A DNA stretch of 64,000 bases from Magnetospirillum aberrantis SpK (lineage in GTDB: Bacteria > Pseudomonadota > Alphaproteobacteria > Rhodospirillales > Magnetospirillaceae): contig NZ_JAAIYP010000001.1 of the NCBI RefSeq assembly GCF_011022235.1, positions 20,296-84,295 on the forward strand. Reading direction: 5' to 3'. The stretch's first letter is position 1, and the number at the start of each line of letters is the position of its first letter. Below the pieces are notes generated by a model. That model saw only the letters and a list, made by a program, of their open reading frames with translations, searched no databases and was not told the DNA's origin. Made by a program: the position numbers and the translations under genes. Below are positions 45,344 through 53,247 of the stretch, piece after piece.

Positions 45344-46672
45344 GTGACTTCTACGGTTCATGTGGTCCATTGCGTCGATACTGAAGGCCCGATGGACGAA
45401 TCGATCCGTGCGACATTCGACCGTTTGAAAAGCATCTTCGGCCTCGATCTGCCTGTTTCCGCCTCCACTCTCGCGGACCTGCAAAATCGACGCATCGATC
45501 TCGGGGGTATCGAAGAGGCAGTGGCCCGTGTGGTCGACCCTCAGGTGCTGGGCTACAAGCGCGATTGGGCCCAGGTCGACGAAATGCTCGACCGCATCAT
45601 GGCCGACGACTTCCGCAACATCCTGGTCGATTCGTTTGGTGGCGGCTGGGTCTACAACTGGCATACCGTCGCCCATGTCGGTTACGACATCAACCCACGG
45701 CGGCGCGACGTCGGTTGGCACAATGTTTTCGATCACTACAACGACCGCATCGCCCAGCCCGGATGCCGCGACGGGCAGCATTTCCATTTCCACCCGATGC
45801 CGTTCAGCCGCCAGGCCAACCACAATGCCGCCCATTGGTTCGCGAACGGCCTTTCGCTGTACGAGTTGCTGGCGCGCCGCATCATCGAGCGCGGCTGGTT
45901 CCCGACGGTGAACCGGCCCGGCTTCCATGTCGAACGCGCGGAATCCCATTGGTTCCTGGAGCAATTCATCCCCTTCGACTACGCCAACCAGGCGTTGAGC
46001 GACCAGGACGCGGCGCCCGACATGGCCGGGGGGCGTTGGGGCGACTGGCGGCGGGCACCGACCACCTGGCAGCCCTACCACCCCTCGCACGACGATTACC
46101 AAGTGGCGGGCGGATGCCGCCGTTGGGTGATGCGTTGCCTGAACGTCGGCACGCGCAAGGATCTGCTGACCCAGGTCGCGGTCGACCAGGCCTTTGCCGA
46201 AGCGCGCGAGGGCAAGCCGGTCGTTCTTTCCTTCACCGACCATGATTTCCGGGAAATGGCCAACGACGTCGATGCCGTGCGCGCCATGCTGGCCTCGGCC
46301 CACAGCCGCTATTCCGACGTCCCGTTCCGTTTCTGCGAAGCCCGCGAGGCGGCGCGGCTTGCGCTGGGACTGGACGACCTCCCCGGCAAGCTTTCGCTGA
46401 CGCTCGTCGGAAACCGTCTTTCGATCAAGGCCGACCGGCCGATTTTCGGGCCGCAGCCTTTCCTGGCGCTCAAGACCCGTTCGGGCCAGTTCGCCCACGA
46501 CAACCTCGACATCCAAGAGCCGTTCCTGTCGTGGGATTACGTGCTGGACGAACAGACCATTCCGCCAGAGGCTCTGGACCGTGTCGGCGTCGGCTGTGCG
46601 TTCGCCAACGGCGCGGCGGCCGTCGCCGTGCTCGACCTCGCCACCGGCCGGGTGTCGGAGACCGCGCCGTGA
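45344..46672 (+). CDS. Unknown protein, possible deacetylase-like
   Basis: I do not recognise this 442-residue soluble protein with certainty. It begins VHVVHCVDTEGP, which recalls the acidic first motif of polysaccharide deacetylases, and contains a His-rich region (DGQHFHFHPMPF, NHNAAHW) and NRPGFHVERAESHWFLEQ that could bind a metal. LSFTDHDFREM near residue 300 resembles a later acidic/His motif of the same fold. The C-terminal 100 residues look beta-rich. GTG 45344 is the start, and its stop overlaps the next gene as GTGA, so the two probably work together. Confidence 0.6.
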   Translation: MTSTVHVVHCVDTEGPMDESIRATFDRLKSIFGLDLPVSASTLADLQNRRIDLGGIEEAVARVVDPQVLGYKRDWAQVDEMLDRIMADDFRNILVDSFGGGWVYNWHTVAHVGYDINPRRRDVGWHNVFDHYNDRIAQPGCRDGQHFHFHPMPFSRQANHNAAHWFANGLSLYELLARRIIERGWFPTVNRPGFHVERAESHWFLEQFIPFDYANQALSDQDAAPDMAGGRWGDWRRAPTTWQPYHPSHDDYQVAGGCRRWVMRCLNVGTRKDLLTQVAVDQAFAEAREGKPVVLSFTDHDFREMANDVDAVRAMLASAHSRYSDVPFRFCEAREAARLALGLDDLPGKLSLTLVGNRLSIKADRPIFGPQPFLALKTRSGQFAHDNLDIQEPFLSWDYVLDEQTIPPEALDRVGVGCAFANGAAAVAVLDLATGRVSETAP

Positions 46673-47769
46673 GCATCGACATCCGCGCGGTCGAGGTCGC
46701 CGACCTGCCGGCGCTGCGGCAATTTTCCGACCGTTTCAACCGCCCCGGCTCCAGCACTTTCGCCGACGACTTCTTCGGCTGGCAACATCGGGAATCGGTC
46801 GCCGCGACCGAGAGCGGGACACCCGCCGTGGCCTTGGCCGCCTTCGCCGCCGACGGTTCGGTCAAGGGATACGTCACCGCCCATTGGATGCGGCTGTGGC
46901 GCCAGGAGGCACAGGTTCCCGGCATCTGGCTGCACGAATGGTTCGTCGACCCGGAAAGCTCGGGAGTGGGCTTCCAGTTGCTGAACAAGCTGGTGCAGGG
47001 TTACGACTTCGTCGGCGTGGCCGGCGGCAGCGTCGACACCATGAGCGTGTTCCTGCGGCTGTCTCCGTCCGTGGTGTGGTTCGAACTCTCCCGGCTGGTG
47101 GCGGTTCTGTCGCCCCAGGGCTGTCGGCCGCTGCTGGCCACCGAAGAGGCACGCTCGGGTGCCATCCTGCGGGCGCTGACCCCGGCCGCGCCACCGGTGG
47201 CCGGGGTGGACGTCCGGCCGCTGGGGCGGTTCGGCACGGAAACCGACGACGCCTGGCAAGCCATGCGCCAGGGATGCTCGCTTGGCGGCAACCGGGACGC
47301 GGACACCATGAATTGGCGCTACGCCCGTCATCCCCGCTTCGACTATGGGCGGGCGGTTTTCTCCACGCCTGGCGGCGACGCCATCATGGTATGGCGCATC
47401 GAGCCGGTGGGGGGGCTGGATCGCGACGTCAAGGTCGCCCGCCTGTGCGAAGTGATCGGCGCGCCGTCGGCCATCACCGCGGCGATGCCGCACCTGCTGC
47501 GTCATGTCGCCGCCGAAGGCGCGGTGTTGTGCGACTTCTTCTGTAGCCATGGCGGAGTGCTCGACGCCGTGACCGCCGGTGGCATGCACCCGACGGTGAC
47601 CACGCCCTATCTCGATCTGGCGCGCCTGTTCTCGCCGTTGCATTTCGACATGCGCCGCACCATCAACATGGCTTGCTATTGCCGTTCGGCCGACCCCACG
47701 GATTTCCGGCGGCCACACGGGTTTCTTTTCACCAAGGGCGACGGCAACCAGGACCGCCCCAACCCGTGA
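46669..47769 (+). CDS. GNAT-fold acyltransferase-like protein
   Basis: This 366-residue protein has a GNAT-like N-terminal half (IDIRAVEVADLPALRQF, GYVTAHWMRLW, PGIWLHEWFVDPES) and a second half with YARHPRFDYGRAVF and VWRIEPVG that looks like a repeated acyltransferase fold, as in FemAB-like or double-GNAT proteins. It lies just before an acyl carrier protein gene, so it may move the acyl group from ACP to an amino sugar. Coupled by GTGA to the unknown gene upstream. Substrate unproven. Confidence 0.65.
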   Translation: MSIDIRAVEVADLPALRQFSDRFNRPGSSTFADDFFGWQHRESVAATESGTPAVALAAFAADGSVKGYVTAHWMRLWRQEAQVPGIWLHEWFVDPESSGVGFQLLNKLVQGYDFVGVAGGSVDTMSVFLRLSPSVVWFELSRLVAVLSPQGCRPLLATEEARSGAILRALTPAAPPVAGVDVRPLGRFGTETDDAWQAMRQGCSLGGNRDADTMNWRYARHPRFDYGRAVFSTPGGDAIMVWRIEPVGGLDRDVKVARLCEVIGAPSAITAAMPHLLRHVAAEGAVLCDFFCSHGGVLDAVTAGGMHPTVTTPYLDLARLFSPLHFDMRRTINMACYCRSADPTDFRRPHGFLFTKGDGNQDRPNP

Positions 47770-47826
47770 CGGCGGGGCTCTCGCATGATAGAGAGTGTTC
47801 ACCTTTCTCCGGCGACAGGGACAGCA

Positions 47827-48081
47827 ATGACAGCGGACAAGTCGGCGCGGGTGCGCCACGATATCGACGACATGTTTCGTGAAATCCTTGAGTTGCCGGC
47901 CGATCATCCCGTCGATGGCGTGACGGTTCTGAACGAACCGCGATGGGATTCGTTGGCCACGGTGTCGTTGATCGCCGCCATCGAAAGCACCTTCGCCATC
48001 AAGCTTGACGGCGCCGACTACGAAAGTCTGACGTCGGTGGCCGCGACGCGAATGCTGGTCGAAGAGAAGCTGGGCCTGTAG
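47827..48081 (+). CDS. Acyl carrier protein
   Basis: This 84-residue four-helix carrier has the phosphopantetheine serine S42 in RWDSLATVSLI. The sequence is unlike housekeeping AcpP (no DSLD), as expected for a pathway-specific carrier. ATG 47827 follows AGGGAC. It is four bases from the MaoC-SDR gene and near the FkbH-like gene, so it is probably the scaffold for a small acyl group destined for the surface glycan. Confidence 0.9.
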   Translation: MTADKSARVRHDIDDMFREILELPADHPVDGVTVLNEPRWDSLATVSLIAAIESTFAIKLDGADYESLTSVAATRMLVEEKLGL

Positions 48082-48084
48082 GAC

Positions 48085-49164
48085 ATGGCCACCGAAGCGA
48101 ATTTCGTCGTCGAGGTGACCCCGGAAAGCGCGCAGGATTTCGCGAGGCTGTCGGGCGACTGGAATCCGCTGCACACCGACGGCGCCTATGCCGCCGGCAC
48201 GGCGTGGCGGCGGGTCGTCCTGCACGGCGCCTATTCCGCCGGACTGGTCTCGCGCATGGCGGGCATGTTCCTGCCGGGGCGCGACTGCCTGCTCCACAAT
48301 ATGCGATTGCGCTTCGTCGCTCCTGTGGTGCCCCCGGCGGCCCTGGCGGTCAACGGCCGGGTGGTCGCCGACAACGGCGAGACCGGATCGGTGGCGGTGG
48401 CCATCACCGACCGCGACAGCGGCATGCTCTATACCGAGGCCAGCTACGATTTCGGCCGTCATCGCCACGACGCGGAACATCCCGCCGCGACAGCCCCAGC
48501 GGCGGTGTCCGACGATTGTCCCGAGGACGGATGGGTCTTGGTGAGCGGCGCGAGCGGCGCGCTGGGACAGGCCGTCATGCGCCGTTATGGCGCGCGGGCC
48601 GTGGCTTTGACCCGCACCGCCGAAGGATACACGCCGTCCCGGTCCGTCACCCCCGCCTCGGTCGCCGCCGTGGTCCATTGCGGGTGGCCGGCGCCGGACA
48701 ACCTTGGCCTGTTGCGCCTAGAGGACGTCGCGTCATCGGTCGGCCACGCCGTGGCCAAACCCCTGGAATTGTCCATCGCGGCGGCCCGTCTGTTGCGCGA
48801 TTACGGCCGCGAGGGGGCGACGCTGGTTCTTGTCGGCTCGACCTCGGCACAGGCCGGGCGGCACAACTGGCGCATGCCGCTCTATTCGCTGGGCAAGTCC
48901 ACCATGCCGGTGCTGGCCGAAATCCTGGGCATGGAACTGGCCGCCACGCGGCAGCGCTGTCTGTGCGTGGTCTTCGACGTCATCGACGGCGGCATGAACG
49001 CCGGCATGTCGCCGCGCGTTCGCCAGATGCACGCCGACCGCTCGCCCTGGCAACGTCTGCTCGACGCCGACGAGGCGGCCGCCCAGGTCGCATGGGTGGT
49101 GGACGCCCCGGGCCCGATGGCCAGCGGTGGCTGCATCACATTGAGCGGCGGGGCGTTGCCATGA
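48085..49164 (+). CDS. MaoC-type hydratase fused to short-chain dehydrogenase
   Basis: This 359-residue fusion begins with a hotdog domain (1-145) that has the full R-specific hydratase motif LSGDWNPLHTDGAYA, with D25 and H30 as catalytic pair. Residues 150-359 are an SDR with VSGASGALG (153-161) and Y267-xxx-K271 in YSLGKS. Together the two could interconvert 3-oxoacyl, 3-hydroxyacyl and enoyl groups on the neighbouring ACP. The SDR stops at the ending GGCITLSGGALP, normal for this class. It is coupled by ATGA to the FkbH-like gene. Confidence 0.85.
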   Translation: MATEANFVVEVTPESAQDFARLSGDWNPLHTDGAYAAGTAWRRVVLHGAYSAGLVSRMAGMFLPGRDCLLHNMRLRFVAPVVPPAALAVNGRVVADNGETGSVAVAITDRDSGMLYTEASYDFGRHRHDAEHPAATAPAAVSDDCPEDGWVLVSGASGALGQAVMRRYGARAVALTRTAEGYTPSRSVTPASVAAVVHCGWPAPDNLGLLRLEDVASSVGHAVAKPLELSIAAARLLRDYGREGATLVLVGSTSAQAGRHNWRMPLYSLGKSTMPVLAEILGMELAATRQRCLCVVFDVIDGGMNAGMSPRVRQMHADRSPWQRLLDADEAAAQVAWVVDAPGPMASGGCITLSGGALP

Positions 49165-50795
49165 ACCTGATCGAGGCGCGCCGGTTCGTGCGTGCGCATC
49201 CTGGGACGACATCCCTGCCGTTCCTGATGGCGACGTCGTGGGACACCGGAACCTTGCCGATCTTCGTCCAGGCGGAAGCCGCGCGACGCGACCGTCAGGC
49301 ACAAACACGAACCCTTGAGTTCGGCACGCTGGCCCAGACCTTGCTGACTCCTCCCGTCGATGGCGAGGTCGAGGTCTTCCTTCTGTTGCCGTGGGACCTG
49401 GTGCCCGAGGCCGATTGGCGCTCGGGGATCCTTGCCCGCAGCCCGGACACCCAGTCCTTGCTGAAACGCGCTGCCGCCAAGATGGCGCTTGTGTCCAGCC
49501 GCCCCCTGGCCCGTCCGCTGTATCTTCCGGCCCCCATGCCCCCGATGCAGGCCGACCCCCGTGCGATGGCCGCGCTGGAAGCCGGGTTGGTCACCATCGC
49601 GACACAGGCCGGAGCTTCGCTTCTGCCTCCGCACGCCTTTTCCATGTCAAGCTATCTGGGAATGGGCTGCGCCATCGGCGCGACCGCTCAGTGGGAAGCC
49701 GCCGCGACCGTGGTCGACGCGGCCTTGGGCGCCGTCACCACCACGCCGCGCAAGGTTCTGGCCACCGATTGCGATGGCGTCTTGTGGGCGGGCGTCGTCG
49801 CCGAAGATGGCGCTTCGGCGCTCCGCTTCCACCCCGAAGGCAAGGGCTTCCGCCACTTCCTTTATCAGAGCTCCCTTCGCCGATTGAAGGAAGACGGCGT
49901 GCTTTTGGCCGCCGTCAGCCGCAACCGGCCCGAAGACGTCGCCGAGGCGCTGGCCCAGCCCGGCATGGTGCTGAAGGCCGACGACTTCGTCGAGATGGCC
50001 GTCAGCTACGACGCCAAGTCGGCCCGGCTGCGCGCCATGGCCGCCCGGCTGAACCTGGGGCTCGATTCGCTGGTCTTCGTCGACGACAACCCGGTGGAAA
50101 TCGCCGAGGTCAGCCAGGCCCTTCCCCAGGTCACCTGCCTCGCCTTCCCCACCACCGAAGACGAGTTCCCGGCGTTCCTCCATCGCCTAGCGCGCCTGTT
50201 CTCCCGCGCGGAAGTGACCGAGGAAGACCGTCGCCGCACCGAATTGTACCGGCTGCGCGAGGCCGTTCCGGTCACTGCCGCTGCTGGCGACCTGACGGCC
50301 TTTCTGGCCGGGATGGGAATGCGGCTGGAAATCCGCGACGCCGGAGCCGGGGACTGGACACGCCCCTTCCAGCTCATCAACAAGACCAACCAGTTCAACC
50401 TGAACGGCCGCCGCTTCGACGAAGCCGAAATCGCCGAAATTCTGGCTTCGGGGGGAACGCTTTATGCCGGCCGGCTGACCGACCGCAGCGGAGACCACGG
50501 CGAGATTCTTGCCTGTCTGGTCGGCGCGGACGGTATCATCGAGGCGTTGGTGCTGTCTTGCCGGGTTTTCCAACGCCGGGTCGAGCACGCCTTTCTGGCC
50601 TGGTTGGCCGGGCGGCAACGGGCTCCCGGCGCGCTGCGCTTCGCCGCCACGCCCCGAAACGAACCATTGCGCACGTTCATCCAGGCCCCGCCGTTCCAAC
50701 ATGATGGCAGCGACGGTCTTGTCCGCTTCGACCACAGCGCCATCCGTGCGGCTTTCGAAGACAGCCTGAAACTGGTGGACACGGCGGCATCATGA
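49161..50795 (+). CDS. FkbH-like HAD-IIIC family protein
   Basis: This 544-residue protein has a variable N-terminal region (1-195), a HAD-superfamily IIIC phosphatase domain with D203 and D205 in LATDCDGVLWAG and VDDNPVEIAEV, and a C-terminal GNAT-like part (INKTNQFNLNGRR, LSCRVFQRRVEHAFL). FkbH proteins convert 1,3-bisphosphoglycerate into a glyceryl group held on an ACP. Beside an ACP gene, a glyceryl-ACP synthase role is likely. ATGA overlaps on both sides. Confidence 0.88.
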   Translation: MNLIEARRFVRAHPGTTSLPFLMATSWDTGTLPIFVQAEAARRDRQAQTRTLEFGTLAQTLLTPPVDGEVEVFLLLPWDLVPEADWRSGILARSPDTQSLLKRAAAKMALVSSRPLARPLYLPAPMPPMQADPRAMAALEAGLVTIATQAGASLLPPHAFSMSSYLGMGCAIGATAQWEAAATVVDAALGAVTTTPRKVLATDCDGVLWAGVVAEDGASALRFHPEGKGFRHFLYQSSLRRLKEDGVLLAAVSRNRPEDVAEALAQPGMVLKADDFVEMAVSYDAKSARLRAMAARLNLGLDSLVFVDDNPVEIAEVSQALPQVTCLAFPTTEDEFPAFLHRLARLFSRAEVTEEDRRRTELYRLREAVPVTAAAGDLTAFLAGMGMRLEIRDAGAGDWTRPFQLINKTNQFNLNGRRFDEAEIAEILASGGTLYAGRLTDRSGDHGEILACLVGADGIIEALVLSCRVFQRRVEHAFLAWLAGRQRAPGALRFAATPRNEPLRTFIQAPPFQHDGSDGLVRFDHSAIRAAFEDSLKLVDTAAS

Positions 50796-52075
50796 CGCCG
50801 GCACCCGTCACCTATTTCATCCAGGTGCCGCTGACCGGCCGGGACCGCCAGCGCTTTGCGATAGACGACCTGCAACATGCCGGCTTTACCGTGCGGGTGG
50901 TCGATTTCGGCCCCTTCCTCTTGCCCAACCTGCCGGCCGACCGCAACCATTACGGCAGCCTGGGCGACCTTACCCCGGTCGTCGTCTCGGACCGGGCCGG
51001 CATCGACCGCGTCATGGCCGAGTTGAAAGAAAGCGGCGGTCTGGTGGTGTGCCTGATCGCCGGCCGAACCATCGTGCCGGCGGCGGCCGGCATCCTGCGG
51101 CGACTGGGCCGGCTGGGGGTGCCTTACATCCAGTTCCTGAACGTGCAGGTTCCGGGAATCGCCCGTGCCGACGGCGTCCAGAAGAAATCCATTCCGTCAC
51201 GTCTGCTGCACTTCTTACGCAGCGGCAACATCCTGCGTTCCCTGCACGGGCGCATTCCATTGCGGTTTCTGGGCGTCCCCTGCGCCGCCGCCGCCCTTTA
51301 TGGCGGGCGACTGAGCAAGGGCGGACGCCTGATCGGTCCCACCACGCAGGCCATCGCCGCCCATGCCAGCGATTGGGAACAGGTGAGGACCGCCAGGAAC
51401 CGTGCCGCCGACGAGCGGCCGGTCGCCGTCTTCCTTGACCAATTCCTGCCGTTTCACCCGGATTTCACCGAAACCGGCGGCCGTCCCCCCGATCCCGCCC
51501 TTTATTTCAACAGCTTGCGTCGCCTTTTCGACCGTATTGAACGGGAACTTGGGCTCGAGGTCGTCATCGCCGCCCATCCGCGCGCCGACTACCACGTCCG
51601 CGGCGGCGAGCTGTTCGGCAAACGGCGGCTGGTCATCGGCGACACCGCGGGATTGATCCGCGACAGCCGCCTGGTGGTCGCCCATTACAGCTCGGCCATC
51701 GGTCTCGCCGCGGCGTTTCTCAAGCCGGTTCTCCTTGTCGGCAGCAAGGACGTGTGGAGCGCCGACCCGGTCATCCTGCGGATGGCCGAGGGATACGCCC
51801 AGACATTGCGCCGACCATTGTGGAGCCTGGACGCCGTCGACAGCATCGACCTGACGATGGCGTTGGACGTGGACAAGCCAGCCTATGCCGGCTTTGTCGA
51901 AAACTACCTCAAGATGCCCGGCTCGCCGGACGGCTCTCTTGGAGAAATCCTGATCGAGGCATTGACCCGACAGTTCCCCGAGGTCTGCCCCCGGTCGCTC
52001 ATGGTTCGATCCAGACAGCCGGCCGGTGTCCCATCTGAATGGATCAGTGCACGAGGGAAGCCCCCATCGCCATGA
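50792..52075 (+). CDS. GT-B-like glycosyltransferase of unknown type
   Basis: This 427-residue soluble protein shows two halves. The N-terminal half starts TYFIQVPLTGRDRQRFAIDD. The second half has VVIAAHPRADYH and VVAHYSSAIGLAAAFLKPVLLVG, which resemble the donor-binding region of capsule and sialyl/Kdo-type glycosyltransferases (SS-x-E/A-x-A pattern). It may add a nonulosonic acid or a phospho-sugar. It overlaps the FkbH-like gene by ATGA and the methyltransferase by ATGA. Confidence 0.6.
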   Translation: MTPAPVTYFIQVPLTGRDRQRFAIDDLQHAGFTVRVVDFGPFLLPNLPADRNHYGSLGDLTPVVVSDRAGIDRVMAELKESGGLVVCLIAGRTIVPAAAGILRRLGRLGVPYIQFLNVQVPGIARADGVQKKSIPSRLLHFLRSGNILRSLHGRIPLRFLGVPCAAAALYGGRLSKGGRLIGPTTQAIAAHASDWEQVRTARNRAADERPVAVFLDQFLPFHPDFTETGGRPPDPALYFNSLRRLFDRIERELGLEVVIAAHPRADYHVRGGELFGKRRLVIGDTAGLIRDSRLVVAHYSSAIGLAAAFLKPVLLVGSKDVWSADPVILRMAEGYAQTLRRPLWSLDAVDSIDLTMALDVDKPAYAGFVENYLKMPGSPDGSLGEILIEALTRQFPEVCPRSLMVRSRQPAGVPSEWISARGKPPSP

Positions 52076-53217
52076 CCGAAATCCTTCACTTGCCCGCCTT
52101 GCCCCTGTGGAAAGGTGTCACCACCCGTCCCGGACAGTTCAAGACCGCGCCCTTTGCCCTGGTGTGGGACGAGCGCGGCTTCCTGCGCCAGAGCACCGAG
52201 GAAGCGGTGCTGCGAGCGGTCCAGGACGCCTATGCCGAGGATGGCTATGTCCACATGTCGCCGCCGCCGGGTGCGTCGGACTGGGCGTCGCGGCGGGGCG
52301 ATTCGCATCTGGCCTTCGTGCGTCGGGTCTGCCCGCCCCTGGCCGGAGCCAAGGTTCTGGAGATCGGCGCCGGCAGCCTGTACCTGGCCGAGCGTCTGAC
52401 CACCGATGATTCCGTCGGACATTACGTCGCCGTCGATCCCGCCCTCGACCCCGACCAGCAGCGCCCCGGCATCGAGGTGATTCGCGGCTATTTCGATGCG
52501 GAGACCTTTGCCGGAGAAGCGTTCGACCTCGTGTTGTCGTTCCATTGTCTCGAACACATCCCGGACCCCGTGCTTTTTCTGGCCGATCTGCGGCAATCGA
52601 TCAGCGAGAACGGATGCATCGTCGTCTCCGTTCCCGATGTCGAACCCTTCATCGCAAGCGGCGACTTGAACGGGTTCATTCACGAACATATCAGCTATTT
52701 CACCGACACATCCGCGCGGCGGGTCTTCTCCCTGGCCGGGCTGACGGTCATCGGCGTGCAACGGGAAGCCGGAAACCTGGTTTACGCCCTTGCCAAAGGC
52801 GCCCGGACAGCGCTGGGCGCGATCCCCATCCCGGATGCCGGCACGGCGGGACTGGCGTCGAGGATCGAGGCTTCGATCCAACACGCGCGCACGGTGCTCC
52901 CCGCGGCTCTGAGGCAAGGGCCGCTTGCCCTGCACGGCGCGACCAGCGGGCTTAATTCGTTGTTGTTCCTGGCGTTCGGCGAACAGGGTCTCACCACAGG
53001 GGGGGCTGGGCTGCTGTTCGACGGTGACAGTTGCAAGACCGGCGGCTACCTGCCTTTGCTGGATGTCCCCATCCGCCACACGTCGGATGCCGAATACAAA
53101 TCGGCACGGCGCGTGATCGTTTGCGCGCAAAGTTTCCTGGCCGAGATTCGCAAGGACCTACAGGCAAGGCACGGTCTCGACCCCGCCATCATAGAACCGT
53201 TGCTGCCCGAGGGCTGA
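52072..53217 (+). CDS. SAM-dependent C-methyltransferase-like protein
   Basis: This 381-residue methyltransferase has motif I VLEIGAGSLYLAE, FHCLEHIPDP and the C-methyltransferase marks NGFIHEHISYFT and a Rossmann-like C-terminal domain (ALHGATSGLNSLLFLAF, YKSARRVIVCAQS). It resembles sugar C-methyltransferases (NovU, TylCIII type) but lacks their N-terminal zinc-binding Cys pairs, having a different 90-residue N-terminal part. Substrate could be a keto sugar or an ACP-bound acyl group. Last gene of the ACP operon. Confidence 0.8.
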   Translation: MTEILHLPALPLWKGVTTRPGQFKTAPFALVWDERGFLRQSTEEAVLRAVQDAYAEDGYVHMSPPPGASDWASRRGDSHLAFVRRVCPPLAGAKVLEIGAGSLYLAERLTTDDSVGHYVAVDPALDPDQQRPGIEVIRGYFDAETFAGEAFDLVLSFHCLEHIPDPVLFLADLRQSISENGCIVVSVPDVEPFIASGDLNGFIHEHISYFTDTSARRVFSLAGLTVIGVQREAGNLVYALAKGARTALGAIPIPDAGTAGLASRIEASIQHARTVLPAALRQGPLALHGATSGLNSLLFLAFGEQGLTTGGAGLLFDGDSCKTGGYLPLLDVPIRHTSDAEYKSARRVIVCAQSFLAEIRKDLQARHGLDPAIIEPLLPEG

Positions 53218-53234
53218 ACACCGCCAGAGGAAGT

Positions 53235-53246
53235 CCCCCCCCCCCC
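53235..53246. repeat. Run of 12 cytosines between convergent genes
   Basis: Twelve C in a row lie between the methyltransferase stop (53217) and the stop of the ABC transporter (53248). The run is outside both frames but could vary in length. Confidence 0.9.
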
Positions 53247-53247
53247 T

